Origin: a bacterium
Lineage (GTDB): Bacteria; Desulfobacterota; UBA8473
Assembly: GCA_009773075.1 (NCBI GenBank)
Contig: WOUX01000003.1
Span: 1 to 15,410, forward strand
Length of the DNA: 15,410 bases
Reading direction: 5' to 3'
Shown piece after piece: positions 7,087 through 14,299 of this stretch; positions within the stretch are counted from its first letter, which is position 1; each line of letters begins with the position of its first letter. The notes beneath the pieces are model-generated. The model was not told the origin of the DNA, did not search any database, and saw only the letters and a program-made list of their open reading frames with translations. Made by a program: the position numbers and the translations under genes.

Positions 7087-8571
7087 ATGATAGAAAAGTG
7101 TCGAATTTTAGTGGTGGAAAATGATGCAGAAACGCGAAAACTGTATATGAACCAACTTGGGAAAAACAAGGATTACTTATTGTGGGAAGCAAAGAATAGT
7201 AAAGAGGCATTAAAGATGTCGGAAAAGGCAGTTCCTGATATTGTTATCTGCTCTCTTAAAATGCCAGGAATGGACGCAAAAGACTTGTGCAGACGTTTGA
7301 AAGATAATCCTGACTCCGCATATTCCGGTATATATTTCATAGTTACAGCCCCCTTAGAGGAGAAGGGAGAGATGATTAAATTTATGAATGAAGGCGCAGA
7401 TGACTATTTAACCACACCAGTTGATGCTGGGGAGCTTCAAGTAAGGCTTAGGGTAGCTCAGAAAGTGATGTCTAAGATTAAAAAATCAGCCTTTGAATGG
7501 AAAAGGATGTTCTCTGAGTTTGATGTTTTACTCATAGAGGACGGTGGATGTGCCCCAGGATATAATCCTGTTACTGCTTTTATAACCCAACATCTTGAAG
7601 ACCAGGGAAGAGAAGTCTATGCTGCCAGGGAAGGATTTAAATCATTGGTACTGGGGGGGGATGATGATTTTGTCCGTTTAGTGTATGATCCGGTTCTTTT
7701 CAAGAAACTGGATCATATCTCTGGAGTTTACCATGCGGCTCCCCTTTCTGAAGCCAGGGGTGCAATGTTGAGGAGTGAGCGATACAGTGAATTTAAAAAT
7801 AAAGAGATTGTAGAAAAAGCTGCCATAACAGCCAAAAAGAAAAAGGTAAAAAGCATTATTGCCATTGGTGGCGATGGTACTCTCAGAGGGTTGTGCTCAC
7901 TGTGCGAGTTTATTCCAGCCTCTGTTCAAACATTTTTTATTCCAGTCACAATCGATAGTGATTTGTCCGGAACCGATTGTATAGGACAGCATACAGGAAT
8001 AGAGGTTGGTTCTGAAAAGATAAGGTCATATATGGCAGACGCAAGAACCCATAAAAGGGTGTACATTGTAGAAATGATGGGGGCTCGTGGCGGATTCCAC
8101 GCTTTACATTCTTGTCTTGGGGCACGCGCCCACCTGGCTGTTCTCCCCAGCAGCGAAATAGACCATAAAAAGGTAGTAGAGGCAATTAACAAGAGAGAAG
8201 AATGTGTAATTGTTCTAGCTGAAGGCTATAAAAGGGAAGAAAGGGAAGCAAAAGGGAAAAAGATGAATGCAGCAGAGTATTTTTACGAAGAACTAAAACA
8301 GACAGGTATAAAAATCAATAAAAAGGTGGTGTGTGAGCCTTTCTCAAGAGACATAAGGGGTGCAGCACCTAATAATCAGGACATTACCCTCGCTCAAAGG
8401 ATGGCTTATAATGTTGCTTCCTATTTAAAGGTTGGAACCTCTCGGTTAATGCCGGCTGTACTTTCAGGAAGAGAGTATGCGATACCTTTCCATATGATAA
8501 AAACAGAGAATGAAGTACCTAAAGATCTCCTGGCACTTTCTGATAGGTTGACAGGCCAAATTGCTCCATAA
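7087..8571 (+). CDS. Fusion of a degenerate receiver domain and a 6-phosphofructokinase-like domain
   Basis: This 494-residue protein has two domains. Residues 5-127 are a response-regulator receiver. The phosphorylated Asp is replaced by Ser56 (VICSLKMPGMD), the conserved Lys by Thr110 (TTPVD), and the acidic pocket is reduced to E11-N12-D13, so it is a pseudo-receiver unlikely to be phosphorylated normally. Residues about 145-475 are phosphofructokinase-like: EDGGCAPGYN (151-160), ATP loop GGDGT (261-265) with Gly264 as in ATP-type enzymes, catalytic TIDSD (288-292), VEMMG (328-332), AEGY (378-381) and RDIRGAAPNNQD (421-432). The fructose-6-phosphate region departs from the norm: GHIQRGG of E. 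coli PfkA becomes FSRDIRGA, and MGR becomes MGA. The substrate may therefore differ. The start is ATG 7087 after GGGGGG; a TTG at 7048 is an upstream alternative. Monocistronic in view. Confidence 0.82.
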   Translation: MIEKCRILVVENDAETRKLYMNQLGKNKDYLLWEAKNSKEALKMSEKAVPDIVICSLKMPGMDAKDLCRRLKDNPDSAYSGIYFIVTAPLEEKGEMIKFMNEGADDYLTTPVDAGELQVRLRVAQKVMSKIKKSAFEWKRMFSEFDVLLIEDGGCAPGYNPVTAFITQHLEDQGREVYAAREGFKSLVLGGDDDFVRLVYDPVLFKKLDHISGVYHAAPLSEARGAMLRSERYSEFKNKEIVEKAAITAKKKKVKSIIAIGGDGTLRGLCSLCEFIPASVQTFFIPVTIDSDLSGTDCIGQHTGIEVGSEKIRSYMADARTHKRVYIVEMMGARGGFHALHSCLGARAHLAVLPSSEIDHKKVVEAINKREECVIVLAEGYKREEREAKGKKMNAAEYFYEELKQTGIKINKKVVCEPFSRDIRGAAPNNQDITLAQRMAYNVASYLKVGTSRLMPAVLSGREYAIPFHMIKTENEVPKDLLALSDRLTGQIAP

Positions 8572-8576
8572 CAGCC

Positions 8577-8606
8577 TTGTCAATGGACAACTAAAAACCT
8601 TGACAA
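8577..8606. promoter_or_regulatory. Inverted repeat with a -35-like hexamer, possible operator
   Basis: Perfect seven-base arms TTGTCAA (8577-8583) and TTGACAA (8600-8606) lie directly after the fusion gene's stop. The second arm contains a perfect -35 TTGACA (8600-8605), but no good -10 sits at the right distance (TAATCG at 17 bases, TATGTT at 12). It could be a regulator site for the acyl-CoA dehydrogenase operon. Weak evidence. Confidence 0.25.
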
Positions 8607-8660
8607 AACAGTACCTGTATGTTAATCGTTGAAATGAATGGTTATTCAGTAAGAGTAAGA

Positions 8661-8726
8661 GTTCACAGTTTACGGTTTGCAGTTAACGGTTACTAGAACA
8701 CAAACTGTAAACTGAGAACCGTGAAC
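8661..8726. repeat. Long hairpin built of GTT-initial heptamer repeats
   Basis: Arms at 8661-8684 and 8703-8726 pair at 19 of 24 positions in DNA and 22 of 24 in RNA counting G-U pairs, around an 18-base loop. The left arm and part of the loop read as 7-base units (GTTCACA, GTTTACG, GTTTGCA, GTTAACG, GTTACTA). The right arm is the same series on the other strand (AACTGTA, AACTGAG, AACCGTG). It sits 30 bases before the acyl-CoA dehydrogenase start, with no T-run after it. It is best described as a repetitive palindromic element; its function is unknown. Confidence 0.7.
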
Positions 8727-8755
8727 GGTTACACAATTCTTAAGGGGGTAAAATA

Positions 8756-9913
8756 ATGAATTTCGATCTTACGGAAGAACAGTTGGCGATGCAGAAATTG
8801 GCAAGAGACTTTGCAGACAAAGAAATTGCACCTGTGGTTGATGCTGATGAAAAAGCCCACAGGTTTCAAAGGGAGATTGTAAGAAAGATGGGGGAGTTGG
8901 GGTTCTTGGGCTGTCCTATTCCTGAAGCGTACGGTGGTTCCGGTGTAGGATTTTTGGGACATGCCATAGTAACAGAGGAGATTGCGAGAGTCAGCGGCTC
9001 CCTGAGAGCTCCTTTTAATATGCAAACCATGGGTACTTCTATGACAATACTGAAGTTTGGGAATGAGGAACAGAAAAAAAAGTATATCCCCAAATTGGTG
9101 AGCGCTGAATGGTTGGGTGCCTTTGCCATTACTGAACCAAATGCGGGATCGGATGTGGCATCGATGAAGACAACCGCTGCGGAAGAAGGAGATTATTTTG
9201 TTTTAAATGGTACGAAGACATGGATTACCTATGCATCGGTGGCAGATGTGGCCGTGATGTTTGCCTATACAGACAAAAGTCTCAAACACAAAGGCATGTC
9301 CGCATTTATACTGGATATGAAGTCTCCAGGGATTTCAACCCCTGAAATTGCTGATAAGTTTGGATGGCATGCCTGCCCTACAGGCGAGGTTATTATGGAA
9401 GATGTTAAGGTTCCAAAAGAAAACCTGCTGGGGGAAACAGGTCAGGGGTTTGCCATAGTTATGGCTGATCTCGATTGTACTCGCCTGAGCTGTGCTGCTG
9501 GGGCGGTTGGAGTTGCCCAGGCATGTATAGATGCCTGTGTAAAGTACTGTAATGAGAGGGAACAATTCGGGCAGCTTATCGGTAAGTTTCAGATGAACCA
9601 GGAGATAATAGCAGACATGATTGTGGGGACTGAGGCTGCCAGGTTACTGACCCATAGGTGTGCTGTTCAAAAGGATCAGGGACGACGTAATACCCTGGAG
9701 ACCAGTATGGCAAAGTACTTTGCAACTGAGAACGGCGTAAAGGCAGCTGATCAAGCTATAAAGCTCTATGGAGCTTACGGAATTTCAGGAGAGTACCCTG
9801 TAGAGAGGTACTACAGGGAAGCAAAGATTTACCAGATAGTGGAGGGGGCCGCCAATATACAGAAGACGATAATTGGAACGGATGCTCTTGGATACAGAAG
9901 AGCCAATGGCTAA
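8756..9913 (+). CDS. Acyl-CoA dehydrogenase, glutaryl-CoA dehydrogenase-like
   Basis: This 385-residue FAD flavoenzyme would oxidise an acyl-CoA to the enoyl-CoA, passing electrons to ETF. Domains follow the family order: N-terminal helices (1-118), beta domain with AFAITEPNAGSD (122-133) and WITYAS for FAD, and C-terminal helices with REQFGQLI and the catalytic Glu363 in QIVEGAANIQ. By hand alignment Arg84 (SGSLRAPFNMQ) falls where human glutaryl-CoA dehydrogenase has the carboxylate-binding Arg94. This hints at a dicarboxyl or otherwise unusual substrate, but the alignment needs a one-residue insertion. Glutaryl-, cyclohexanecarboxyl- and benzylsuccinyl-CoA dehydrogenases are all possible relatives. 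GGGGG at 8744-8748 precedes the ATG. The SDR gene follows after 23 bases, so they share an operon. Confidence 0.93.
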   Translation: MNFDLTEEQLAMQKLARDFADKEIAPVVDADEKAHRFQREIVRKMGELGFLGCPIPEAYGGSGVGFLGHAIVTEEIARVSGSLRAPFNMQTMGTSMTILKFGNEEQKKKYIPKLVSAEWLGAFAITEPNAGSDVASMKTTAAEEGDYFVLNGTKTWITYASVADVAVMFAYTDKSLKHKGMSAFILDMKSPGISTPEIADKFGWHACPTGEVIMEDVKVPKENLLGETGQGFAIVMADLDCTRLSCAAGAVGVAQACIDACVKYCNEREQFGQLIGKFQMNQEIIADMIVGTEAARLLTHRCAVQKDQGRRNTLETSMAKYFATENGVKAADQAIKLYGAYGISGEYPVERYYREAKIYQIVEGAANIQKTIIGTDALGYRRANG

Positions 9914-9936
9914 ATTTACAATAAGGAGGTAATGAA

Positions 9937-10683
9937 ATGAGACTGGAAGGGAAAGTGGCTGTTATTACAGGTGCAGGACAGGGGCTTGGAAGGGCGTATG
10001 CTCTAGAATTTGCAAAACAGGGTGCCGATGTTGTGGTAAATGATGTGAATATGGATAATGCCAATAAGGTAGTAAAAGAGATAGAAGGAATGGGCAGGGA
10101 AGCAATTGCAGTAAAGGCAGGTGTTGACAGCAGAGAAGAGGCTCAAAAGCTCATAGATGCTGCCATAGAGAAGTTTGGAAAGGTGGATATCCTGGTTAAT
10201 AATGCAGGCATTACAAGGACTGCGATGCTGCACAAGATGACCAAGGAAGAATGGGATCAGGTTATAAGCGTAAATTTAACAGGGGTTTACAACTGTATTC
10301 GAGCAGTTGCCCCACATATGATGGAAAGGAAGTATGGGAAGATCGTAAATGTTACCTCGGTAGCAGGTGTAAGGGGGACAATGGGCCAGATTAACTACGG
10401 AGCTGCAAAGGCAGGAGTTATTGGGATCACAAAATCAGCAGCGAGAGAGCTGGCCAAATATGGGATTAATGTAAATGCGGTAGCGCCTGGGGTTATTGAA
10501 ACGGCTATGACTGAAGTAATCAGAGAAAACCCAAAGTTCAGAGAGAAATTCATCTCTGAGATCCCTTTGGGAAGGTTTGGTCTGCCGGAAGACGTAGCTC
10601 TTGTTGCTGCCTTTCTGGCTTCTGACGATGCCCGCTATGTAACCGGTCAGGTATTAATGGTTGACGGCGGGATTGTTATGTAA
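9937..10683 (+). CDS. Short-chain dehydrogenase/reductase, FabG/3-hydroxyacyl-CoA dehydrogenase type
   Basis: This 248-residue classical SDR interconverts a 3-hydroxyacyl and a 3-oxoacyl group (CoA or ACP thioester) with NAD(P). The cofactor loop TGAGQGLG is at 11-18, NNAG at 88-91, and the catalytic tetrad is Asn113, Ser141, Tyr154 and Lys158. The C-terminus ends DARYVTGQVLMVDGGIVM, typical of FabG-like enzymes. Asp36 at the end of the second strand (VVVNDV) suggests a preference for NAD over NADP, an inference. AAGGAGG at 9923-9929 lies seven bases before the ATG at 9937; another ATG at 9932 is out of frame. Placement just after the acyl-CoA dehydrogenase favours a role in beta-oxidation-like degradation rather than fatty acid synthesis. 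Confidence 0.92.
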   Translation: MRLEGKVAVITGAGQGLGRAYALEFAKQGADVVVNDVNMDNANKVVKEIEGMGREAIAVKAGVDSREEAQKLIDAAIEKFGKVDILVNNAGITRTAMLHKMTKEEWDQVISVNLTGVYNCIRAVAPHMMERKYGKIVNVTSVAGVRGTMGQINYGAAKAGVIGITKSAARELAKYGINVNAVAPGVIETAMTEVIRENPKFREKFISEIPLGRFGLPEDVALVAAFLASDDARYVTGQVLMVDGGIVM

Positions 10684-10701
10684 GTAAGGGGAATACAATA
10701 A

Positions 10702-11027
10702 TTTATAGATGAAGCCTCTCAGTTTAAACTTGCCGGGGAGTTCTTTGATGAAAGGAATTACTTCAGGGCAATTACAGAGCATAAGAGGTTAAGTTTTTCC
10801 AGAATGCAATATCTCCTGTGGACGGTGACCGCTGCCCTATGTATCCTATCTGCTCAGAGTACGGTATCCAGGTTCTAAGAAAACATGGGCATTTCTTGGG
10901 TTTTGTTATGATTGCGGATAGGTTGATACATGAGAGAGATGAAATGACATACGCTTCCATAGTGATAGTCAATGGTATACGAAGATACTACGATCCGGTT
11001 GAAAACAATGATTTCTGGTTGAGCTAG
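10702..11027 (+). pseudogene. Decayed TPR/YidD-family protein remnant with frame break
   Basis: Two pieces in different frames appear here. From 10702 to about 10790 the frame reads EASQFKLAGEFFDERNYF then RAITEHKRL, which resembles one tetratricopeptide repeat; it opens right after an in-frame TAA and has no start codon. From 10785 to 11027 another frame gives FFQNAISPVDGDRCPMYPIC, then SEY..LRKHGHFLGF and YYDPVENNDFW to a TAG. That is the YidD family (membrane protein insertion efficiency factor) with its two conserved cysteines. The only start codon in that frame near the front is GTG 10818, which would drop the conserved FxxxISP part, and it lacks a ribosome site. I read this as a gene that lost its front and suffered an indel or deletion near 10790. 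A still-expressed short YidD is less likely. Confidence 0.65.
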
Positions 11028-11058
11028 AAATAGGGGGGGAGGAATAAAGGAGGCGGTT

Positions 11059-12360
11059 ATGATCTGGGATAAAGAATTTGAGACATTGCCCAGGGAGGCA
11101 TTGGAAGCCCTAAAACTAAAGAGACTGCAGAATGTTGTAAAAAGGGTGTACGCTAATGTTCCTTTTTATAAAAACACTTTTGATGAAAAGGGCTTCAAAC
11201 CTGAGGATGTCGAGTCTATGGATGATTTAAAGAGATTGCCTTTTACTACTAAGCAAGATCTTCGGGACAATTATCCTTATGGCTTATTTGCGGTGCCCCT
11301 TGAGAGTGTAGTAAGAATACATGCCTCTTCTGGAACAACAGGGAAACCTACGGTGGTTGGATATACCAAAAAAGATATAGAAATATGGGCGGAACTTATG
11401 GCTAGGGCATTGAGTGCTGCAGGAGCAACAAAGGGTGATATCATTCATAATTCTTACGGTTATGGTTTGTTTACAGGAGGGCTTGGATTACATTATGGAG
11501 CTGAAAGATTGGGTGCATCGGTAATCCCCATGTCTGGTGGTAATTCAAAAAAACAGATTATGATAATGGAAGACTTCGGTTCAACGATACTCACATGCAC
11601 ACCCTCGTACGCCCTTTCTCTGGCTGAAACAGCTGAGGAGATGGGAATAGATTTTAAAAATCTTAAACTTAAAACAGGTCTTTTTGGTGCAGAACCATGG
11701 TCAGAAGGGATACGAGAAGAGATAGAGAGGAAACTCAACCTACATGCCATTGATCTATACGGACTAAGTGAAATAATAGGCCCTGGAGTGGCTGTAGAGT
11801 GTATGGAAGCTAAAAGAGGACTGCATGTATTTGAAGATCACTTTATTGTGGAGGTTATAAACCCAGAAACATGCGAAACCCTAACTCACGGGCAGAGAGG
11901 GGAGCTTGTCTTCACCACCTTAACCAAAGAGGCGTTTCCTTTGATAAGATATCGAACTCGGGATATTTCAGTACTGAATCCAGAACCCTGTATATGTGGA
12001 AGGACGTTTGTCAGGATGGAAAGGGTAAACGGGAGATCGGATGATATGCTGATCATCAGGGGGGTAAATGTCTTTCCATCTCAAATAGAGAGTATTTTGA
12101 TGAACATAGAAGGTATTGAACCCCATTATCTGTTGATTGTAGACAGAAAAGGCACCATGGATACCCTTGAAATACAGGTTGAAGTCAATGAAAGGGTCTT
12201 CTCTGATGAGATAAAAAACTTGCAGATATTAGGCAAAAGAATTGAGAAGGACATTAAAGACTTTTTAGGTGTCTCTACCATAGTTAAACTCGTTGAGCCC
12301 AAAACCATTCAGAGGAGTGAAGGCAAGGCCCAACGGGTAATAGATAAAAGAAAGATATAG
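11059..12360 (+). CDS. Phenylacetate-CoA ligase-like AMP-forming acyl/aryl-CoA ligase (PaaK family)
   Basis: This 433-residue enzyme activates a carboxylic acid, in the type case phenylacetate, with ATP to an acyl-AMP and then to the CoA thioester in the cytoplasm. Family marks in order are the P-loop ASSGTTGKPTVVGYT (89-103), YGLSEI (234-239), RYRTRD (297-302), the hinge region GRSDDMLIIRGVNVFPSQ (325-342), and the C-terminal catalytic lysine in RSEGKAQRV. CxCGR at 311-315 is usual in this family. Length is typical (about 430-440). The start is ATG 11059 with AAGGAGG at 11047-11053. The ACT-domain gene follows after 21 bases and a Liv-type transporter after that, a grouping that suggests an imported acid or amino acid derivative as substrate. 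Aromatic specificity is not proven by sequence, so no symbol is given. Confidence 0.92.
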   Translation: MIWDKEFETLPREALEALKLKRLQNVVKRVYANVPFYKNTFDEKGFKPEDVESMDDLKRLPFTTKQDLRDNYPYGLFAVPLESVVRIHASSGTTGKPTVVGYTKKDIEIWAELMARALSAAGATKGDIIHNSYGYGLFTGGLGLHYGAERLGASVIPMSGGNSKKQIMIMEDFGSTILTCTPSYALSLAETAEEMGIDFKNLKLKTGLFGAEPWSEGIREEIERKLNLHAIDLYGLSEIIGPGVAVECMEAKRGLHVFEDHFIVEVINPETCETLTHGQRGELVFTTLTKEAFPLIRYRTRDISVLNPEPCICGRTFVRMERVNGRSDDMLIIRGVNVFPSQIESILMNIEGIEPHYLLIVDRKGTMDTLEIQVEVNERVFSDEIKNLQILGKRIEKDIKDFLGVSTIVKLVEPKTIQRSEGKAQRVIDKRKI

Positions 12361-12381
12361 ATTAAAAAAAGGAGTTACAGG

Positions 12382-12813
12382 GTGAAGATAGATCAAATAT
12401 CGGTTTTTTTAGAGAACAAATCCGGAAGGCTGGCCAAGGTTACCAGAGTACTGGGTGAAGCAGGGATAAATATCAGGGCACTTTCCCTTGCTGATACCAC
12501 CGACTTTGGGATTTTAAGATTGATTGTAAATGACTCACAAAAAGCCATGGAGGTACTTAAGGAGAACGGGTTTACAGTGGGAAAAACCGAGGTGGTTGCG
12601 GTGGAAGTCGAAGATAAACCAGGGGGGCTGGCAAGTATCCTGGGGGTCTTATCAGATCATGACATTAATGTTGAATATATGTATGCTTTCGTCGAACAAA
12701 GTGGGGAAAATGCTATAATTATTTGCAGGTTTGATGAAACTGATAAGGCCATTTATGTATTACAAAAGAATAACATAGCCATTTTAAAAGGAGAGAAATT
12801 ATATCAGTTTTAA
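12382..12813 (+). CDS. Double ACT-domain protein
   Basis: This 143-residue protein consists of two ACT domains: about 3-67 (SVFLENKSGRLAKVTRVLGE then AGINI) and 70-140 (VEVEDKPGGLASILGVLSD then HDINV). ACT domains bind small ligands, usually amino acids, at the loop holding the conserved Gly (SGRLA and PGGLA here). No catalytic or DNA-binding domain is attached, so it is likely a free-standing sensor or a partner that modulates another protein. It follows the PaaK-like ligase by 21 bases, and this PaaK-ACT pairing is common in anaerobes. The start is GTG 12382, with GGAG at 12371-12374. Role as an amino-acid sensor of the cluster is an inference. Confidence 0.9.
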   Translation: MKIDQISVFLENKSGRLAKVTRVLGEAGINIRALSLADTTDFGILRLIVNDSQKAMEVLKENGFTVGKTEVVAVEVEDKPGGLASILGVLSDHDINVEYMYAFVEQSGENAIIICRFDETDKAIYVLQKNNIAILKGEKLYQF

Positions 12814-12879
12814 CTCCTATAAGGCTAAAATTCGCACTTACGGGGGGTTGTAATGGCAAATAAGGAGAGACGTTTGCAA

Positions 12880-12941
12880 CAACCTGCCGAGAGCTTTGAA
12901 GAAGTCCTCTGAAGCGAAAAGGGTACTTCTCCAAAGCTCTC
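12880..12941. repeat. Large hairpin containing copy 2 of the 18-bp dispersed repeat
   Basis: Arms at 12889-12905 (GAGAGCTTTGAAGAAGT) and 12925-12941 pair at 16 of 17 positions, and a few inner pairs (CTCT with AGGG) extend the stem. The first 18 bases, 12880-12897, repeat 2906-2923 exactly. It lies between the ACT-protein gene and the binding-protein gene, with no T-run after it. It may be an RNA processing or stability structure, or a palindromic repeat element. A 19-codon frame at 12853-12912 crosses it but has no evidence of being real. Confidence 0.65.
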
Positions 12942-13035
12942 AAGGAAAGGGGGTGAAAATTAGTTTAACTAGATACAAATGCAATTGACCACAGGCAAAT
13001 AACTACTGACACAGGTAATAAATGAGGAGGTAAAT

Positions 13036-14211
13036 ATGTTTAAAAGAAAGCTGTTGATTTTAGGAGGGGTATTGTTTTTAGGTCTTGCCTTATCTGTTAA
13101 TAGTTTCGCAAAGAAGGTAGATATAAAGGAGCCATATAAGATTGGCTGTCTCTTTGCATTTACAGGTCCTGCAAGCTGGCTGGGTGAGCCTGAGAGAAGA
13201 ACAGCTGTATGGATTGAAAATAAGGTTAATAAGGCTGGGGGAATCAATGGTCATCCCCTGAAACTCCTAATCGAAGACACCAAAGGAGATCCTACTGCAG
13301 CCGTTTTAGCTGCCAAGAAACTCTTAAAAGAAGGGGTGCTGGCTATAGTGGGACCATCGACAAGCGGTGAGAGCATGGCTGTTGTTCCAATAATGGAAGA
13401 GGCAGAACAGATACTGGTGTCCTGTGCAGCAGCAGAGGCCATAGTTCATGATCCAAAGACCGATAAGGAAAGAAAGTGGATATTCAAAACACCCCAAAAG
13501 GACAGTCATGTAGTTCAAAAGATTTATGGACATATGAAGAAAAGTGGTATTACCAAGGTTGCCATCATTACAGATACAACGGGTTTTGGTGCCCAGGGGC
13601 GGGAACAACTGAAAAAGTATGCCCCTGAGTTTGGGATTGCCGTTATTTCAGATGAGACATACGGCCCCAAAGACACAGATTTGACACCCCAATTGACCAA
13701 GATCAAAGGGACTGAAGCCCAGGCAATAGTGAATTGGTCCATCCTTCCCGCACAGACAACAGTCATGAAGAATAGGATACAACTTGGAATCACCATACCA
13801 CTTTATCAAAGTCATGGGTTTGGTAATACAAAATATGCTGCAGCGGCTGGGGAGGCTGCTGAAGGTGTTATATTCCCCTGCGGCAGAGTTCTGGTAGCAG
13901 AATTCTTAGACAAGAAACATCCTCAGAAGAAACTCCTTGTTGAATACAAGAATGCCTATGAATCTCAGCATAAAGAAGATGTGAGTACCTTTGGGGGACA
14001 TGCATTGGATGCCCTTAATCTCGTTGTGGCTGCTTTAAAGGCTTCTGGCCCCGATAAGAATAAGATGAGGTCATTCATAGAGAATAAGAAGGGTTTTGTT
14101 GGAACAGGTGGTATCTTTAACTTCTCTCCAACCGATCACACAGGGCTTGGCTTGGATTCTCTGGAAATGCTCACTGTAAAAAAAGGAAAATTCGATTTAT
14201 ATAAAAAATAA
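13036..14211 (+). CDS. livK: Branched-chain amino acid-type ABC transporter substrate-binding protein (LivK class)
   Basis: This 391-residue periplasmic binding protein would capture the substrate of the Liv-type transporter encoded next. The N-terminal signal peptide has basic residues at 3-5, a hydrophobic core around 7-20 and a likely cut after SFA at 23-25. The mature part has YKIGCLFAFTGPAS, GGINGHPLKLLIEDTKGDP, the ligand loop GPSTSGES and, near the end, GGIFNFSPTDHTG. Length is typical. GAGGAGG at 13023-13029 precedes the ATG. Together with livH and livM downstream it forms the start of a livKHM(GF) operon. Position after the PaaK-like ligase suggests that the ligand is the acid that ligase activates; related binding proteins take aromatic acids as well as amino acids. 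It is only distantly related to the binding protein at 420-1625. Confidence 0.92.
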   Translation: MFKRKLLILGGVLFLGLALSVNSFAKKVDIKEPYKIGCLFAFTGPASWLGEPERRTAVWIENKVNKAGGINGHPLKLLIEDTKGDPTAAVLAAKKLLKEGVLAIVGPSTSGESMAVVPIMEEAEQILVSCAAAEAIVHDPKTDKERKWIFKTPQKDSHVVQKIYGHMKKSGITKVAIITDTTGFGAQGREQLKKYAPEFGIAVISDETYGPKDTDLTPQLTKIKGTEAQAIVNWSILPAQTTVMKNRIQLGITIPLYQSHGFGNTKYAAAAGEAAEGVIFPCGRVLVAEFLDKKHPQKKLLVEYKNAYESQHKEDVSTFGGHALDALNLVVAALKASGPDKNKMRSFIENKKGFVGTGGIFNFSPTDHTGLGLDSLEMLTVKKGKFDLYKK

Positions 14212-14238
14212 GATATAGATTATGTTCAATCAAACCTG

Positions 14239-14283
14239 AAACTGAGACCATTTTTCTTTTCTAAAAGTGGTCTCAGTTTTTTT
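14239..14283 (+). terminator. Strong intrinsic terminator between livK and livH
   Basis: Perfect 12-base arms AAACTGAGACCA (14239-14250) and TGGTCTCAGTTT (14268-14279), with possible extra T-A pairs inside, are followed by an unbroken T-run to 14283. This is a textbook Rho-independent terminator. It ends five bases before the livH ribosome site (14289-14294), so read-through would be needed for livH and livM unless a second promoter exists. Confidence 0.88.
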
Positions 14284-14299
14284 CTTACAGGAGGTTAGA

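Noticed and set aside
8661..8726. CRISPR-like repeat array
   Set aside because: The repeated units are seven bases with no spacers and form a palindrome, so it is not a CRISPR array.
12853..12912. 19-codon frame before livK as a leader peptide
   Set aside because: It lies across the hairpin repeat, has no runs of one amino acid codon as in attenuator leaders, and only a poor ribosome site.
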